Of a stretch of 64,000 nucleotides of DNA, positions 37,018 through 46,308 are shown piece after piece. Position 1 is the stretch's first letter. Each line of letters opens with the position of its first letter. Under the pieces are notes generated by a model. That model was not told the origin of the DNA. It was given only the letters and a program-made list of their open reading frames with translations, and searched no databases. Origin of the DNA: Caballeronia sordidicola. GTDB taxonomy: Bacteria > Pseudomonadota > Gammaproteobacteria > Burkholderiales > Burkholderiaceae. The position numbers were made by a program, and so were the translations under genes. The stretch covers positions 173,007 through 237,006 of the forward strand of contig NZ_FCOC02000008.1 in NCBI RefSeq assembly GCF_001544455.2. Direction: 5' to 3'.

Positions 37018-39222
37018 ATGAAACGCGCCGCTCTCGCTCTTCTCGGATGCATGCTCGCCGGCTCGGCTTACGCAATGCCGAGCTTCGACGAAGTGCGCTC
37101 GGGCTGGCGCAGTTCCGATTGGGTGCTGCTTGGCCGCGATGGCGAGCCGCTGCAGCGCACGCGCATCGATACAAAGGAGCGGCGCGGCGACTGGGTCGCG
37201 TTGCAGGATGTATCGCCGGCGTTGCGCGAGGCGATTGTCGTTTCGGAGGACAAGCGGTTCTACGAGCATAGCGGTGTCGACTGGCGTGGCGCCGCTGCCG
37301 CCGCGTGGGCGAACCTGTGGAATACGCGCACGCGCGGCGCGTCGACGGTGACCATGCAACTGACCGGTTTGATCGATGACGATCGCCAGCCAGGCCGAAG
37401 ATCGGTTACCGAAAAAGCGACGCAAACGGTCGGCGCGTTGTGGCTCGACCACGCGTGGCGCAAGGATCAAATTCTCGAGGCGTATCTCAATCTCGTGCCG
37501 TTTCGCGGTGAAATTGTCGGCTTGTCCGCTTTATCGCAGACGTTGTTTGGCAAGCTGCCTTCTGGATTGAACGAGCGTGAGGCGGCGCTTACGGCCGCGC
37601 TCGTGCGCGCGCCGAATGCGAATTACGCGAAGGTATCGGCGCGTGCGTGCGGGATCTTGCGCGACATGAAACGGCCAAAGTCATCGACGGCGGACCCGTG
37701 CATGAACCTCGACAGCTACGTTCAATTGACGTTGACGCACACGGCGTCGGCAGCGCAACGCCCGTCCGATTCGGAATCGCTCGCGCCGCACTTCGCGCGC
37801 CGTATTGCAAGCGAAGTCCATCCGCAAGCCGGCGCGCGTATTTCATCCACGCTCGATACACGCCTTCAGCGCTTCGCCCGCGATACGCTCGCGCGCACCT
37901 TGCTCGAACTCAACGCGCGCGCGCATCAACGCAACGTGCACGACGGCGCGGTCATCGTCATGGACAACCGCAGCGGCGAGATTCTCGCGTGGGTCGGCTC
38001 GGCGGGCGGTTTGTCGAATGCGCCGGAAGTCGATGCGGTTCTCGCATTGCGTCAGGCCGGATCGACGTTGAAGCCGTTTTTATACGCTAAGGCCATCGAT
38101 GAAAAGCGTCTCACGCCGGCAACCTTGCTCGACGACGCCCCGCTCGATCTCGCCACCGGCGGCGGCCTGTATATCCCGCAAAATTACGATCACGATTTCA
38201 AGGGTTGGGTGAGCATGCGCACGGCGCTGGGGTCGTCATTGAATGTGCCCGCGGTGCGCACGCTCGTGATGGTCACGCCGCACAAGTTCGCGAAGACCCT
38301 CGTGTCACTCGGCTTGCCGCTCACGCAAGCCGGCGATTACTACGGCTTCAGCCTCGCGCTGGGCAGCGCCGACGTGACGCTCGTCTCGCTTGCAAACGCG
38401 TATCGCACGCTGGCTAACGGCGGTCTCGCCGGACCCATGTTCGATCTCCCCGCGCATGCGTCCGCTGTACCGAACAAGCGCATTTTCAGCCCGCAGGCGA
38501 GCTTTATCGTGACCAACATTCTCGCCGACAACAACGCCCGCACCCGCACATTCGGCTTTGACAGCGTGCTCGCCACGCGCTTTTTCAGCGCCGTGAAAAC
38601 CGGCACGAGCAAGGACATGCGCGATAACTGGGCGGTCGGGTACACGTCGCGCAACACGGTCGGGGTGTGGGTCGGCAACGCCGACGGCGCGCCAATGTGG
38701 GACGTCTCCGGCGTGACCGGCGCGGCGCCCGTGTGGGCGGCGGTCGTCAATTACCTGCATCGGCACACGGCGAGCTCCGCTCCTACAGCGCCTGCGGGCG
38801 TGGTGCGCATGAAGATCGTGTATCAGAACGATATAGAGCCGGCGCGCGATGACTGGTTTCTAAGCGGGACCGAGATGTCGCGGATCGCGTTATCGGCGAA
38901 TGCGGAAGGAGCCGCGCCCGGCAAAGGCACGGTCAACGGCGGTGCGGCGCGGATCGCCACGCCGACTGACGGCACGATCTTCGCGCTCGATCCGGATATT
39001 CCCGCCTCCCGCCAGCGCGTCTGGTTCGAAAGCGGACAAGGCGCGTCCTCGGGCAGTGCATGGCGTCTGGACGGCAAGCCGGCCGGGCGCGCGCAACGCA
39101 TGGCGTGGCTGCCGTGGCCTGGACATCACACATTGGAACTTATCGATAAACGCGGCGAAGTGGTCGATTCGGTGAAATTCGAGGTGCGCGGCGCATTTGC
39201 AAAGACCAGGACGAAGGGCTGA
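37018..39222 (+). CDS. pbpC: Penicillin-binding protein 1C
   Basis: 734-residue class A PBP. A signal sequence or anchor (residues 1-19, cleavable after AYA) is followed by a GT51 transglycosylase with Glu77 in SEDKRFYEHSGVD and RGASTVTMQL. The transpeptidase has the SxxK motif STLK (Ser349, Lys352), SSLN as SxN and KTGTS (Lys527). The C-terminal BiPBP_C beta domain covers about 640-730. It pairs with the alpha-2-macroglobulin gene, a widespread defence-and-repair module. Ends with 329 non-coding bases before the next gene. Confidence 0.95.
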   Translation: MKRAALALLGCMLAGSAYAMPSFDEVRSGWRSSDWVLLGRDGEPLQRTRIDTKERRGDWVALQDVSPALREAIVVSEDKRFYEHSGVDWRGAAAAAWANLWNTRTRGASTVTMQLTGLIDDDRQPGRRSVTEKATQTVGALWLDHAWRKDQILEAYLNLVPFRGEIVGLSALSQTLFGKLPSGLNEREAALTAALVRAPNANYAKVSARACGILRDMKRPKSSTADPCMNLDSYVQLTLTHTASAAQRPSDSESLAPHFARRIASEVHPQAGARISSTLDTRLQRFARDTLARTLLELNARAHQRNVHDGAVIVMDNRSGEILAWVGSAGGLSNAPEVDAVLALRQAGSTLKPFLYAKAIDEKRLTPATLLDDAPLDLATGGGLYIPQNYDHDFKGWVSMRTALGSSLNVPAVRTLVMVTPHKFAKTLVSLGLPLTQAGDYYGFSLALGSADVTLVSLANAYRTLANGGLAGPMFDLPAHASAVPNKRIFSPQASFIVTNILADNNARTRTFGFDSVLATRFFSAVKTGTSKDMRDNWAVGYTSRNTVGVWVGNADGAPMWDVSGVTGAAPVWAAVVNYLHRHTASSAPTAPAGVVRMKIVYQNDIEPARDDWFLSGTEMSRIALSANAEGAAPGKGTVNGGAARIATPTDGTIFALDPDIPASRQRVWFESGQGASSGSAWRLDGKPAGRAQRMAWLPWPGHHTLELIDKRGEVVDSVKFEVRGAFAKTRTKG

Positions 39223-39387
39223 AACACGTGGACAAGATAGATGGCCCAAGTTAATCGCCACGACATTCAGAAACTGTTAAATCTTGCCGGAAACTTCCTT
39301 ATCCGCCACGCCACTGGCGATAATTGCCACAGAGAAGCGAAACGTCGCGGGGCAAGCGGTTCGACGGCAAAATAATAGCCGGCCCTG

Positions 39388-39416
39388 TTGTCAAAATTAA
39401 TGCTGCCCGGGCTAAT
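39388..39416 (+). promoter_or_regulatory. Candidate promoter upstream of the ComEA-like gene
   Basis: -35 TTGTCA (39388-39393), 17-base spacer, -10 GCTAAT (39411-39416). A second weaker pair follows (TTATCC at 39432, TATGCT at 39455). The rest of the 329-base gap 39223-39551 shows no ORF or RNA gene I recognise. Confidence 0.4.
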
Positions 39417-39551
39417 CGGCCTTCTCCGCCGTTATCCTGACGATCGTTTTGTCCTATGCTAGTTGGACTTTCTGGCCAAGCTTCCAGTAAAGTCGTGACG
39501 GCTACCGCGACACTGATTTCTCCTTTTTGCTTTTAACCTGGAGCACTTGTC

Positions 39552-40139
39552 ATGCTTAAAAAGCTGTTGATGCTGTTTCTGGTCTTCTCGTTGTCGATTG
39601 GCGCCGCATTCGCGGCCACTGACGTGAACACCGCGGATCAATCCTCGCTCGAAGCCATCAAAGGGCTGGGGCCGGTGAAGTCGAAAGCGATCATCGACGA
39701 ACGGACTGCGAACGGTCCGTTCAAGGACGCCGACGATCTCGCCAGTCGTGTGAAAGGGCTTGGCACGAAGTCCGTGACGCATCTGGAGGAAGCCGGTTTG
39801 ACCATCGGCGGCTCATCCGCGCCGCCAACCGGCGCGAAGCCCGCCGCGAACAAAACGCCTGTCACGAGCACGAGCGCTGCGCCGGGTAAATCGACAGTGA
39901 AGTCGTCGGCTGCTGCAACGGCCGCCACTTCGCCCGCCGCGACGACCGCCACTACGCCCGCGGTCACGCCGGATGCGGCCTCGGCTCCGAAGGGCAGAAA
40001 ATCGAAGAAAGCAAAAGCGGCGGACGCTGCAAGCAGCTCTACCACTACAACCGCCGACGCGGCATCTGGCGCGAGCGGCGCCAAGGCGTCGAAGAAGTCA
40101 AAGAAGAAGAAAGCCGCGAGCGACGCGGCAGCAACCTGA
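39552..40139 (+). CDS. ComEA-like exported helix-hairpin-helix protein with Lys/Ala-rich tail
   Basis: 195 residues. Signal peptide to about residue 21 (LLMLFLVFSLSIGAAFA), then a single ComEA-type HhH DNA-binding domain (VNTADQSSLEAIKGLGPVKS and RVKGLGTKSVTHLEEAGL, about residues 24-85). A long low-complexity Ala/Thr/Ser/Lys tail with repeated KSKKAK and KKSKKKK blocks resembles histone H1-like tails. ComEA proteins bind incoming DNA in natural transformation. The basic tail suggests extra DNA contact. No other competence gene is adjacent. GGAG precedes the ATG. Confidence 0.85.
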   Translation: MLKKLLMLFLVFSLSIGAAFAATDVNTADQSSLEAIKGLGPVKSKAIIDERTANGPFKDADDLASRVKGLGTKSVTHLEEAGLTIGGSSAPPTGAKPAANKTPVTSTSAAPGKSTVKSSAAATAATSPAATTATTPAVTPDAASAPKGRKSKKAKAADAASSSTTTTADAASGASGAKASKKSKKKKAASDAAAT

Positions 40140-40367
40140 GGACAGCGACGCATTGACGCGCGTTTGAGCCTTGACGCAACGAGCGTGTCATTCGTGCAAT
40201 GGCCACCGGCACAACGTTCGAAATCAAGCCTCGAAATCAGGCGCGCTCAGGTCGCCATGCAGCAGAACAACCGCCGTCCTGCGGGACGGCGCCTTCTTCG
40301 CCCGGCAAGCAACGGCAACACAACCGCCGGGCGATATCAACCCGTACTGCTTTTGAGAGAGACAGCC

Positions 40368-40823
40368 ATGAGCCTACTCGATACCCTCGCCTCCTCGTTT
40401 GGCAAATCGTCACCGGAAGGTGGCGGCGCAGCACCGGCCGGTCTGGTCGCCATAGCAATGGAATTCATCAACAACCAGCCGGGTGGCCTGACCGGACTGA
40501 TCCAGCGCTTCCATGAAAACGGCGCGGGCGATGTTGTCTCGTCATGGATCGGTCATGGCGAAAACAAGCCGATCAGCTCCGACACCCTGACTAACGTGCT
40601 CGGCTCGGGCGCGGTCACGGACCTCGCGCAAAAAGCGGGCGTGTCGGGCGACCAGTTGAGCGGCATGCTGGCAGCAGTGCTGCCGCATCTCGTGGACAAG
40701 GCCACGCCCAACGGCGAAGTGCCGGCAGACGGCAAGCTCGATCTGACGAGCGTGCTGGGTTCGCTGGGTGGTCTGGGCGCACTGGGCGGATTGCTTGGCA
40801 AAGGCGAAGAACCGAAGGCCTGA
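40368..40823 (+). CDS. YidB family (DUF937) protein
   Basis: 151 residues from the ATG at 40368. The DUF937 core is visible: GLVAIAMEFINNQPGGLTGL, SWIGHGENKPIS, GLTQLAQKAG-like repeats (AVTDLAQKAGVSGDQLSGML) and a Gly/Leu-rich C-terminal end. Function unknown. Cytoplasmic, with no signal peptide. Single gene closed by a 15-bp hairpin shared with the convergent gene downstream. Confidence 0.85.
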   Translation: MSLLDTLASSFGKSSPEGGGAAPAGLVAIAMEFINNQPGGLTGLIQRFHENGAGDVVSSWIGHGENKPISSDTLTNVLGSGAVTDLAQKAGVSGDQLSGMLAAVLPHLVDKATPNGEVPADGKLDLTSVLGSLGGLGALGGLLGKGEEPKA

Positions 40824-40850
40824 TCGGTCTGCTTGACGCTTGATGCAGGA

Positions 40851-40884
40851 AAAAGGGGCAACGGAGTGATCCGTTGCCCCTTTT
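40851..40884. terminator. Bidirectional intrinsic terminator (yidB-like / NTF2-like)
   Basis: AAAAGGGGCAACGGA (40851-40865), GTGA loop, TCCGTTGCCCCTTTT (40870-40884): a perfect 15-bp stem that ends in A- and T-runs, placed between converging genes. Confidence 0.92.
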
Positions 40885-40888
40885 CACA

Positions 40889-41323
40889 TCAGTGCTTGTA
40901 GCCTTGGCGCGCGAGCAGCTTCCAGCTATTGCCGTACTTCTTCCACACCATCAGTTGATCGAGTTCGACGTCGGTCTGTTTGCCTCCGCTTTCCACCGTT
41001 GTCGAAAAATGATCCCGGACAATGGCGTTATCGCCGGCGAGTGTGGTGCTCGGCTGAGTCAGATCGATGCGCTTGTAGTGCGTCTGACCGCTCGTGATCG
41101 TCTCGATATAAACCTGCTGGTTCTGGACCGTGGCGTTCGAATGTCCATAACTCAATGTGGGCGTGGTCAGTGCCTTCAGTTCGGCGCCGTTGCCGGCGAT
41201 CATTGCCGCGTGCAGACGCTGGACGGCCGAGTCCAGGGATGCCTGATCGCTGGTTTTGGCGTACACGTTCACCGAGCCGACACACGCAATAGCCGCCACC
41301 AACAACAATTTGATTTTTTTCAT
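40889..41323 (-). CDS. Exported NTF2-like/DUF4440 protein
   Basis: 144 residues with a clear signal peptide (MKKIKLLLVAAIACVGSVNVYA, cleaved near residue 22). The mature part has the cone-fold pattern of the SnoaL/DUF4440 group: a first helix LHAAMIAGNGAELKALTTP, and strands ending VWKKYGNSWKLLARQGY. No catalytic residues can be assigned; periplasmic role unknown. The 230-base gap upstream (41324-41553) is unusually AT-rich, holds the clpB terminator, and probably its promoter (GATAAT on the minus strand near 41440). Confidence 0.82.
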   Translation of the reverse strand: MKKIKLLLVAAIACVGSVNVYAKTSDQASLDSAVQRLHAAMIAGNGAELKALTTPTLSYGHSNATVQNQQVYIETITSGQTHYKRIDLTQPSTTLAGDNAIVRDHFSTTVESGGKQTDVELDQLMVWKKYGNSWKLLARQGYKH

Positions 41324-41498
41324 GTAGAAGTCAGGTTGGTTTATTGAACAGACGTCCTATAACTATCGCCTTAAATTAATTCGAAGGTGGCTTATTTTTA
41401 CTCCAATTTAGATATGACGTCAGATAACTCAGCCCAGATTATCACGATGTCCTAGTGTCGCTAAACGGGGTAAACCCAAAGCCCTTCCTGATCCGGAC

Positions 41499-41528
41499 AA
41501 AAAAACGCCCGATGAATATCACCGGGCG
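41499..41528 (-). terminator. Intrinsic terminator of clpB
   Basis: On the minus strand CGCCCG pairs with CGGGCG around an 11-base loop, followed by seven Us (A-run 41499-41505 on the plus strand), 26 bases after the clpB stop. Confidence 0.85.
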
Positions 41529-41553
41529 CTCTTATCAAACTACCAACAGCGTC

Positions 41554-44151
41554 TTAATGCACGACGCGATCAAACACCAGTTCGCCATCTCGCGTATCGA
41601 CGGGAATCACGTCCTTCGGTCCGAACTTGCCGGCCAGGATCAGCTTCGCGACCGGGTTCTCGATCTGCTGCTGGATCGCGCGCTTCAACGGACGCGCACC
41701 GAACACCGGGTCGTAACCAACCTTGCCGATCAACTCGAGCGCGGAGTCGGACACATCGAGTTGCATCTCCAGCTTCGCGAGCCGCTCGTGCAGCCGCTGC
41801 AACTGAATCTTCGCGATCGACTGAATGTTGCTGCGGTCGAGCGAATGGAACACGACAACGTCGTCGATACGATTCAGGAACTCCGGCCTGAAATGCAGCT
41901 TGACCTCTTCCCACACCGCGTCCTTCACCGCTTCGTGCGGCTCGCCGACCATCGACTGGATCACGTGCGATCCAAGGTTCGATGTCATCACGATAACCGT
42001 GTTCTTGAAGTCCACGGTGCGCCCTTGCCCGTCGGTCATGCGGCCATCGTCGAGCACCTGCAGCAGCACATTGAACACATCCGGATGCGCCTTTTCGATT
42101 TCATCGAGCAGGATCACGCTGTACGGCTTGCGGCGCACGAGTTCGGTCAGATAACCGCCCTCTTCATAACCCACATACCCGGGCGGCGCACCAATCAAAC
42201 GCGCGACGCTGTGCTTCTCCATGAATTCGCTCATGTCGATACGGATCAGGTGATCCTCCGAATCGAACAGGAACGCGGCGAGCGCCTTGCACAACTCGGT
42301 CTTGCCCACGCCCGTCGGCCCGAGGAACAGGAACGAACCATACGGCCGATTCGGGTCCGACAAACCCGCGCGCGAACGGCGGATTGCGTCGGCCACCGCG
42401 CCAATCGCTTCGTCCTGGCCAATCACGCGTTCATGCAGCTTGGCTTCGATCTGCAGGAGCTTGTCGCGCTCGCCCTGCATCATCCGCGACACAGGAATGC
42501 CCGTGGCGCGCGACACGACTTCCGCGATTTCCTCGGCGCCCACTTGCGTGCGCAACAGGCGCGGCCGTGTGGGATTGCTTTGCTCCGCGGTTTCAGCTTG
42601 CGTCACCTGCTTCAACTGCGCTTCGAGCCCCGGCAACTTGCCATACTGCAATTCGGCGACTTTTTCGAGCTTGCCTTCGCGCTGCAAACGCACGATATCG
42701 GCGCGCACTTTCTCGATCTCTTCCTTGAGCGTGGCGCTGCCCTGAACGGCGGCTTTTTCCGCCATCCAGATTTCCTCGAGATCGGAATACTCGCGATCCA
42801 GCCGCTCGATTTCCTCCTCGATCAATTGCAGGCGCTTCTGCGATGCATCGTCCTTCTCCTTCTTGACCGCTTCGCGTTCAATCTTCAACTGGATCAGGCG
42901 ACGGTCGAGCCGGTCCATCTCTTCGGGCTTCGAATCGATTTCCATCTTGATGCGCGACGCCGCTTCATCGATCAGATCGATAGCCTTGTCGGGCAGGAAA
43001 CGGTCCGTGATATAGCGATGCGACAGCTCCGCCGCCGCGACGATCGCCGGATCGGTGATCTCCACGCCGTGATGCAGTTCGTACTTTTCCTGCAGGCCGC
43101 GCAGGATCGCGATGGTCGCTTCCACCGACGGTTCATCGACAAGCACTTTCTGGAAACGCCGTTCGAGCGCCGCGTCCTTCTCGATGTACTTGCGGTATTC
43201 GTCCAGCGTGGTCGCGCCGATGCAATGCAGTTCGCCGCGCGAGAGCGCCGGCTTCAGCATGTTGCCCGCATCCATTGCGCCTTCGGCTTTACCGGCGCCG
43301 ACCATCGTATGGATTTCATCGATAAAGACGATGGTCTGCCCTTCGTCCTTCGCGATGTCGCTCAGCACTGCCTTGAGGCGTTCTTCGAACTCTCCGCGAT
43401 ACTTCGCGCCCGCCAGCAGCGCGGCCATATCGAGCGAAAGCACGCGTTTGCTCTTGAGCGATTCCGGCACTTCGCCGTTCACGATCCGCTGCGCCAGACC
43501 TTCCACAATTGCGGTCTTGCCCACGCCCGGTTCGCCGATCAGCACCGGATTGTTCTTCGTCCGGCGCTGCAAAATCTGGATGGAGCGGCGAATTTCATCG
43601 TCGCGCCCGATCACCGGATCGAGCTTCCCGGCGCGCGCGCGCTCGGTCAGGTCGACCGTGTATTTCTTCAACGCGCCGCGCTGGCTTTCCGCGTCCTGGC
43701 TATGCACCTGGCCGCCGCCGCGCACGGTATTGATCGCGGCTTCGAGCGCCTTGCGCGTCAAACCATGCTGCTTCGCGATGCGGCCGGCTTCTCCTTTGTC
43801 GTCGGCCACGGCGAGCAGGAACATCTCGCTCGCAATGAACGTGTCGTTCAGCTTCTGCGCTTCCTTGTCGGCGCTGTTCAGCAAGCCGGCGAGATCCCGG
43901 CTGACCTGGACGTTGCCGTCCGTGCCCTGAACTTGCGGCAAACGCGTCATTGCGTCTTTCAACGCGGTTTCCAGCGCCTGAACCTGCACGCCCGCTTGCG
44001 AGAGCAGCGAGCGCGCGGAGCCGTCCTGCTGTGCAATCAGCGCAGCAAGCAGATGAACCGGTTCGATATATTGATTGTCATTGCCGACCGCGAGACTTTG
44101 CGCGTCGGCGAGTGCTTCTTGAAACTTGGTAGTGAGCTTGTCGATTCTCAT
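41554..44151 (-). CDS. clpB: ATP-dependent disaggregase ClpB
   Basis: 865-residue hexameric AAA+ chaperone that threads aggregated proteins together with DnaK. The N-terminal Clp repeat domain begins [23 protein letters not shown]1 has Walker [14 protein letters not shown] and Walker [12 protein letters not shown] coiled-coil M domain spans about residues 400-525. NBD2 has [14 protein letters not shown] and [15 protein letters not shown] sits seven bases before the ATG at 44151, which rules out the longer frame start. It lacks the ClpP-binding loop, as expected. Driven by a sigma-32 promoter. Confidence 0.98.
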   Translation of the reverse strand: MRIDKLTTKFQEALADAQSLAVGNDNQYIEPVHLLAALIAQQDGSARSLLSQAGVQVQALETALKDAMTRLPQVQGTDGNVQVSRDLAGLLNSADKEAQKLNDTFIASEMFLLAVADDKGEAGRIAKQHGLTRKALEAAINTVRGGGQVHSQDAESQRGALKKYTVDLTERARAGKLDPVIGRDDEIRRSIQILQRRTKNNPVLIGEPGVGKTAIVEGLAQRIVNGEVPESLKSKRVLSLDMAALLAGAKYRGEFEERLKAVLSDIAKDEGQTIVFIDEIHTMVGAGKAEGAMDAGNMLKPALSRGELHCIGATTLDEYRKYIEKDAALERRFQKVLVDEPSVEATIAILRGLQEKYELHHGVEITDPAIVAAAELSHRYITDRFLPDKAIDLIDEAASRIKMEIDSKPEEMDRLDRRLIQLKIEREAVKKEKDDASQKRLQLIEEEIERLDREYSDLEEIWMAEKAAVQGSATLKEEIEKVRADIVRLQREGKLEKVAELQYGKLPGLEAQLKQVTQAETAEQSNPTRPRLLRTQVGAEEIAEVVSRATGIPVSRMMQGERDKLLQIEAKLHERVIGQDEAIGAVADAIRRSRAGLSDPNRPYGSFLFLGPTGVGKTELCKALAAFLFDSEDHLIRIDMSEFMEKHSVARLIGAPPGYVGYEEGGYLTELVRRKPYSVILLDEIEKAHPDVFNVLLQVLDDGRMTDGQGRTVDFKNTVIVMTSNLGSHVIQSMVGEPHEAVKDAVWEEVKLHFRPEFLNRIDDVVVFHSLDRSNIQSIAKIQLQRLHERLAKLEMQLDVSDSALELIGKVGYDPVFGARPLKRAIQQQIENPVAKLILAGKFGPKDVIPVDTRDGELVFDRVVH

Positions 44152-44180
44152 ATTGAGACCTCCAAATCGGGATGTATTCA

Positions 44181-44208
44181 AAATGAGGCGCGATCGGGCA
44201 CTTTCAAG
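44181..44208 (-). promoter_or_regulatory. Sigma-32 heat-shock promoter of clpB
   Basis: On the minus strand: -35 CTTGAAA (44208-44202), 13-base spacer, -10 CCTCATTT (44188-44181). Against the consensus CTTGAAA/CCCCATTT this is 7 of 7 and 7 of 8 at standard spacing. Predicted start near 44174, a 23-base leader before clpB. Confidence 0.82.
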
Positions 44209-44361
44209 CGCTTCGATGCCCGGAAACGGCAATTTTTTGCGTAAATCGTCAAAACGGGCGGGGACGGTGCGGTCAGGCCTCGCGGCTTGAAACCGGAGTG
44301 CCGGATACGCGACGGCGCGCGGTCAGTGAACGAGCGCGCCGGCCGATATGGAGCCGCCAGC

Positions 44362-44865
44362 TTAACTTCGGCCAGCGATCTGCCCGGAAATGCCTGCATC
44401 CGTTTTTAGGGAAGGCGCGAACCGCATGATACCGAGCAGGCCCGCCAGTTCGTCGGCTGGCGATGCCAGATCACCGATGGTATGCCTGTCGAGTTCCGCG
44501 AGGAAAGCATCCCGCGCCGCCGCGAATACGCCCTTCAACTGGCAATGAGACTGAATCACGCAATGGCGGCGGGACTCGTTTTCACCGGCAAAGCAACCGA
44601 CGATGTCAAAGTCGCTCTCCGTCTTACGCACCACCTCGCCGATGGTCAAAAACGGCGTGCGGGCGTCCAGTCTCAAACCGCCGTTGCGGCCGCGAACGGT
44701 TTCCACCCAGCCAAGTTCGCCAAGCCGCTGCACTACTTTCATCAAGTGATTCTTCGAAATGCCGTATGCCTCCGAAATCTCCTGGATCGTCGAGAGACCT
44801 TCCGGCCGAACGGCGAGATAAAGCATGACGCGCAACGAATAGTCGGTGTAATCGGTTAGTCGCAT
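44362..44865 (-). CDS. nsrR: Rrf2 family regulator, NsrR-like (NO-sensing Fe-S repressor)
   Basis: 167 residues. N-terminal winged HTH (MRLTDYTDYSLRVMLYLAVR, SEAYGISKNHLMKVVQRLGE and GGLRLD). Three cysteines, Cys91, Cys102 and Cys108, lie in the cluster-binding loop. NsrR uses three Cys for a nitric-oxide-sensitive Fe-S cluster; the C91-X10-C spacing is wider than in the E. coli protein. It is divergent from a group III truncated haemoglobin, which supports a role in NO control. The gap 44866-45259 (394 bases) holds no gene; it must hold both promoters and a possible operator at 45195. Confidence 0.8.
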   Translation of the reverse strand: MRLTDYTDYSLRVMLYLAVRPEGLSTIQEISEAYGISKNHLMKVVQRLGELGWVETVRGRNGGLRLDARTPFLTIGEVVRKTESDFDIVGCFAGENESRRHCVIQSHCQLKGVFAAARDAFLAELDRHTIGDLASPADELAGLLGIMRFAPSLKTDAGISGQIAGRS

Positions 44866-45194
44866 GAGGGTAATCGCGTAAATGGTCGCGTTATTCAGCC
44901 GCGTTCCCCGGGACGCGCGTGCAGCCGGCTCGCCAAACAGCGCCCCGGATTCAAGCCGCTATTGATATGGCGCGTGCGTGAACCCGGACTCAGCATGCTC
45001 GGTCATCGATGCGGCAAGCGGTCGCTTCCGGCTAAACAGGTTTCGAGCTTGACGTCGATTATCATGAAAGCCGGCTCTGCAAAAACCGCGAAATTGCATT
45101 TTGCTAACGGCGCTATTCTGCGACAGATTTCAGGTTTATTCATCCTTCCCGAAATTGCTTATGGAATGTGCCGCGAAATTAAAAGGGCCGGTTC

Positions 45195-45211
45195 AACATG
45201 CTGAATATGTT
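45195..45211. promoter_or_regulatory. Candidate operator upstream of the truncated haemoglobin gene
   Basis: AACAT-N7-ATGTT inverted repeat about 50 bases before the start. It is compatible with a dimeric Rrf2-type site but only partly like the published NsrR consensus. Confidence 0.35.
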
Positions 45212-45259
45212 TGCTGCTGAATTCCCGGCGCTGCGCCGCGTTTAAATCACCGCCTCCAC

Positions 45260-45820
45260 ATGTCGAAAGATCTCGCTGTCCAATCCTCATCACCTGCGCC
45301 CGCTTCACAGCCTAGCGAAGCGAATATCCGCGAACTCGTTGACGCTTTCTACAAGCGTGTGGACGATGACCCTTTGCTCGGCCCGATATTTTCAAGCGAA
45401 CTGAGTGGCCGATGGGATGCTCACTTGGCGAAGATGACGACTTTCTGGTCGAGCCTGGTTCTGGGAACGAAGGACTATCGCGGCAATGTGCAGGAAGCGC
45501 ATCGGCCGCTTGGCAATATCGAGCCGCAGCACTTTGCCCGCTGGCTCTCGCTTTTTCTCGATACCGTCCAAAACCGTTACGAACCTGCCGCAGCCGTGCA
45601 GTTCATGGAACCGGCGCTGCGTATTGCGCAAAGCCTGCAATTGAGTAAGTTCGGCTGGGACTACCGCATTCCTGACACGCAGCTTGCGTTGCTGGCGTCG
45701 CTCAAACGCTTGCGAAGAGGCGAGCCCGCCGGGCATGAAACAGAAGCCGATCTACCCGATCGGAGCAGCGGCGCGCCATTCCCTGTGAATGTGACGGGCG
45801 TCGAGAACAACGGGTCCTGA
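45260..45820 (+). CDS. Group III truncated haemoglobin
   Basis: 186 residues. A variable N-terminus (1-20) is followed by a 2-over-2 globin fold: ELVDAFYKRVDDDPLLGPIF, WDAHLAKMTTFWSSLVLG, and HRPLGNIEPQHFARWLSLF, where the His in the PQHFARW segment fits the proximal F8 ligand. The tail after residue 150 is polar. Group III (TrHbP) globins are linked to oxygen and NO chemistry, for example Ctb in Campylobacter. It is divergent from an NsrR-like gene, so NO-induced expression is likely. It converges with moaE with only ten bases between. Confidence 0.88.
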   Translation: MSKDLAVQSSSPAPASQPSEANIRELVDAFYKRVDDDPLLGPIFSSELSGRWDAHLAKMTTFWSSLVLGTKDYRGNVQEAHRPLGNIEPQHFARWLSLFLDTVQNRYEPAAAVQFMEPALRIAQSLQLSKFGWDYRIPDTQLALLASLKRLRRGEPAGHETEADLPDRSSGAPFPVNVTGVENNGS

Positions 45821-45830
45821 GCGTCGGAGC

Positions 45831-46307
45831 TTAGTTCGCGCCTTTGGGTCCGCCGGCACGCCACCGGGCAAGCGCGGTATCGTCCGACTCGCGTGCATCG
45901 ACCCATTTCTCGCCGTGTTCCGTTTTCTCTTTTTTCCAGAACGGCGCCTGGGTCTTCAAATAATCCATCACGAAAGCGCAGGATTCGAACGCTTCGGCCC
46001 GATGCACCGCGGTCGTCGCGACCAGCACGATCTGATCGAGCGGCAACAGCTTTCCCACCCGATGCACAATCAGCACGTCAGAACCCGTCCAGCGTTCCCG
46101 CGCCTGCGCTGCAATCTTCTCCAGCGCCTTTTCGGTCATGCCGGGATAGTGCTCCAGCTCCATTGCCCGGACGCTCTGGCCTTCGTTTAGGTCGCGAACC
46201 GTTCCCACAAAGCAGGCGACCGCGCCGACCTTGGGGTTATCGGCACGCAGCGCGGCAACTTCGGCGCTGATATCGAAATCGGCTTCCTGCACGCGGATTC
46301 GGGTCAT
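45831..46307 (-). CDS. moaE: Molybdopterin synthase catalytic subunit
   Basis: 158 residues. MoaE with MoaD inserts sulfur into precursor Z (cPMP) to make molybdopterin. Visible are VGAVACFVGTVRDLNEGQSV, LEHYPGMTEKAL, the catalytic-lysine region IVHRVGKLLPLDQIVLVATTAVHR, and YLKTQAPFWKKEK. The start is one base after the moaD stop; third gene of moeA-moaD-moaE. Confidence 0.96.
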   Translation of the reverse strand: MTRIRVQEADFDISAEVAALRADNPKVGAVACFVGTVRDLNEGQSVRAMELEHYPGMTEKALEKIAAQARERWTGSDVLIVHRVGKLLPLDQIVLVATTAVHRAEAFESCAFVMDYLKTQAPFWKKEKTEHGEKWVDARESDDTALARWRAGGPKGAN

Positions 46308-46308
46308 C

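Noticed and set aside
35705..37174. 489-residue open frame on the minus strand
   Set aside because: Antisense to the C-terminal part of the alpha-2-macroglobulin gene; no recognisable domain.
41455..44244. 929-residue open frame on the plus strand
   Set aside because: Exact antisense shadow of clpB.
44962..45204. Small 80-residue ORF in the nsrR-globin gap
   Set aside because: No ribosome site, no known domain, and it covers the region that must hold the two promoters.
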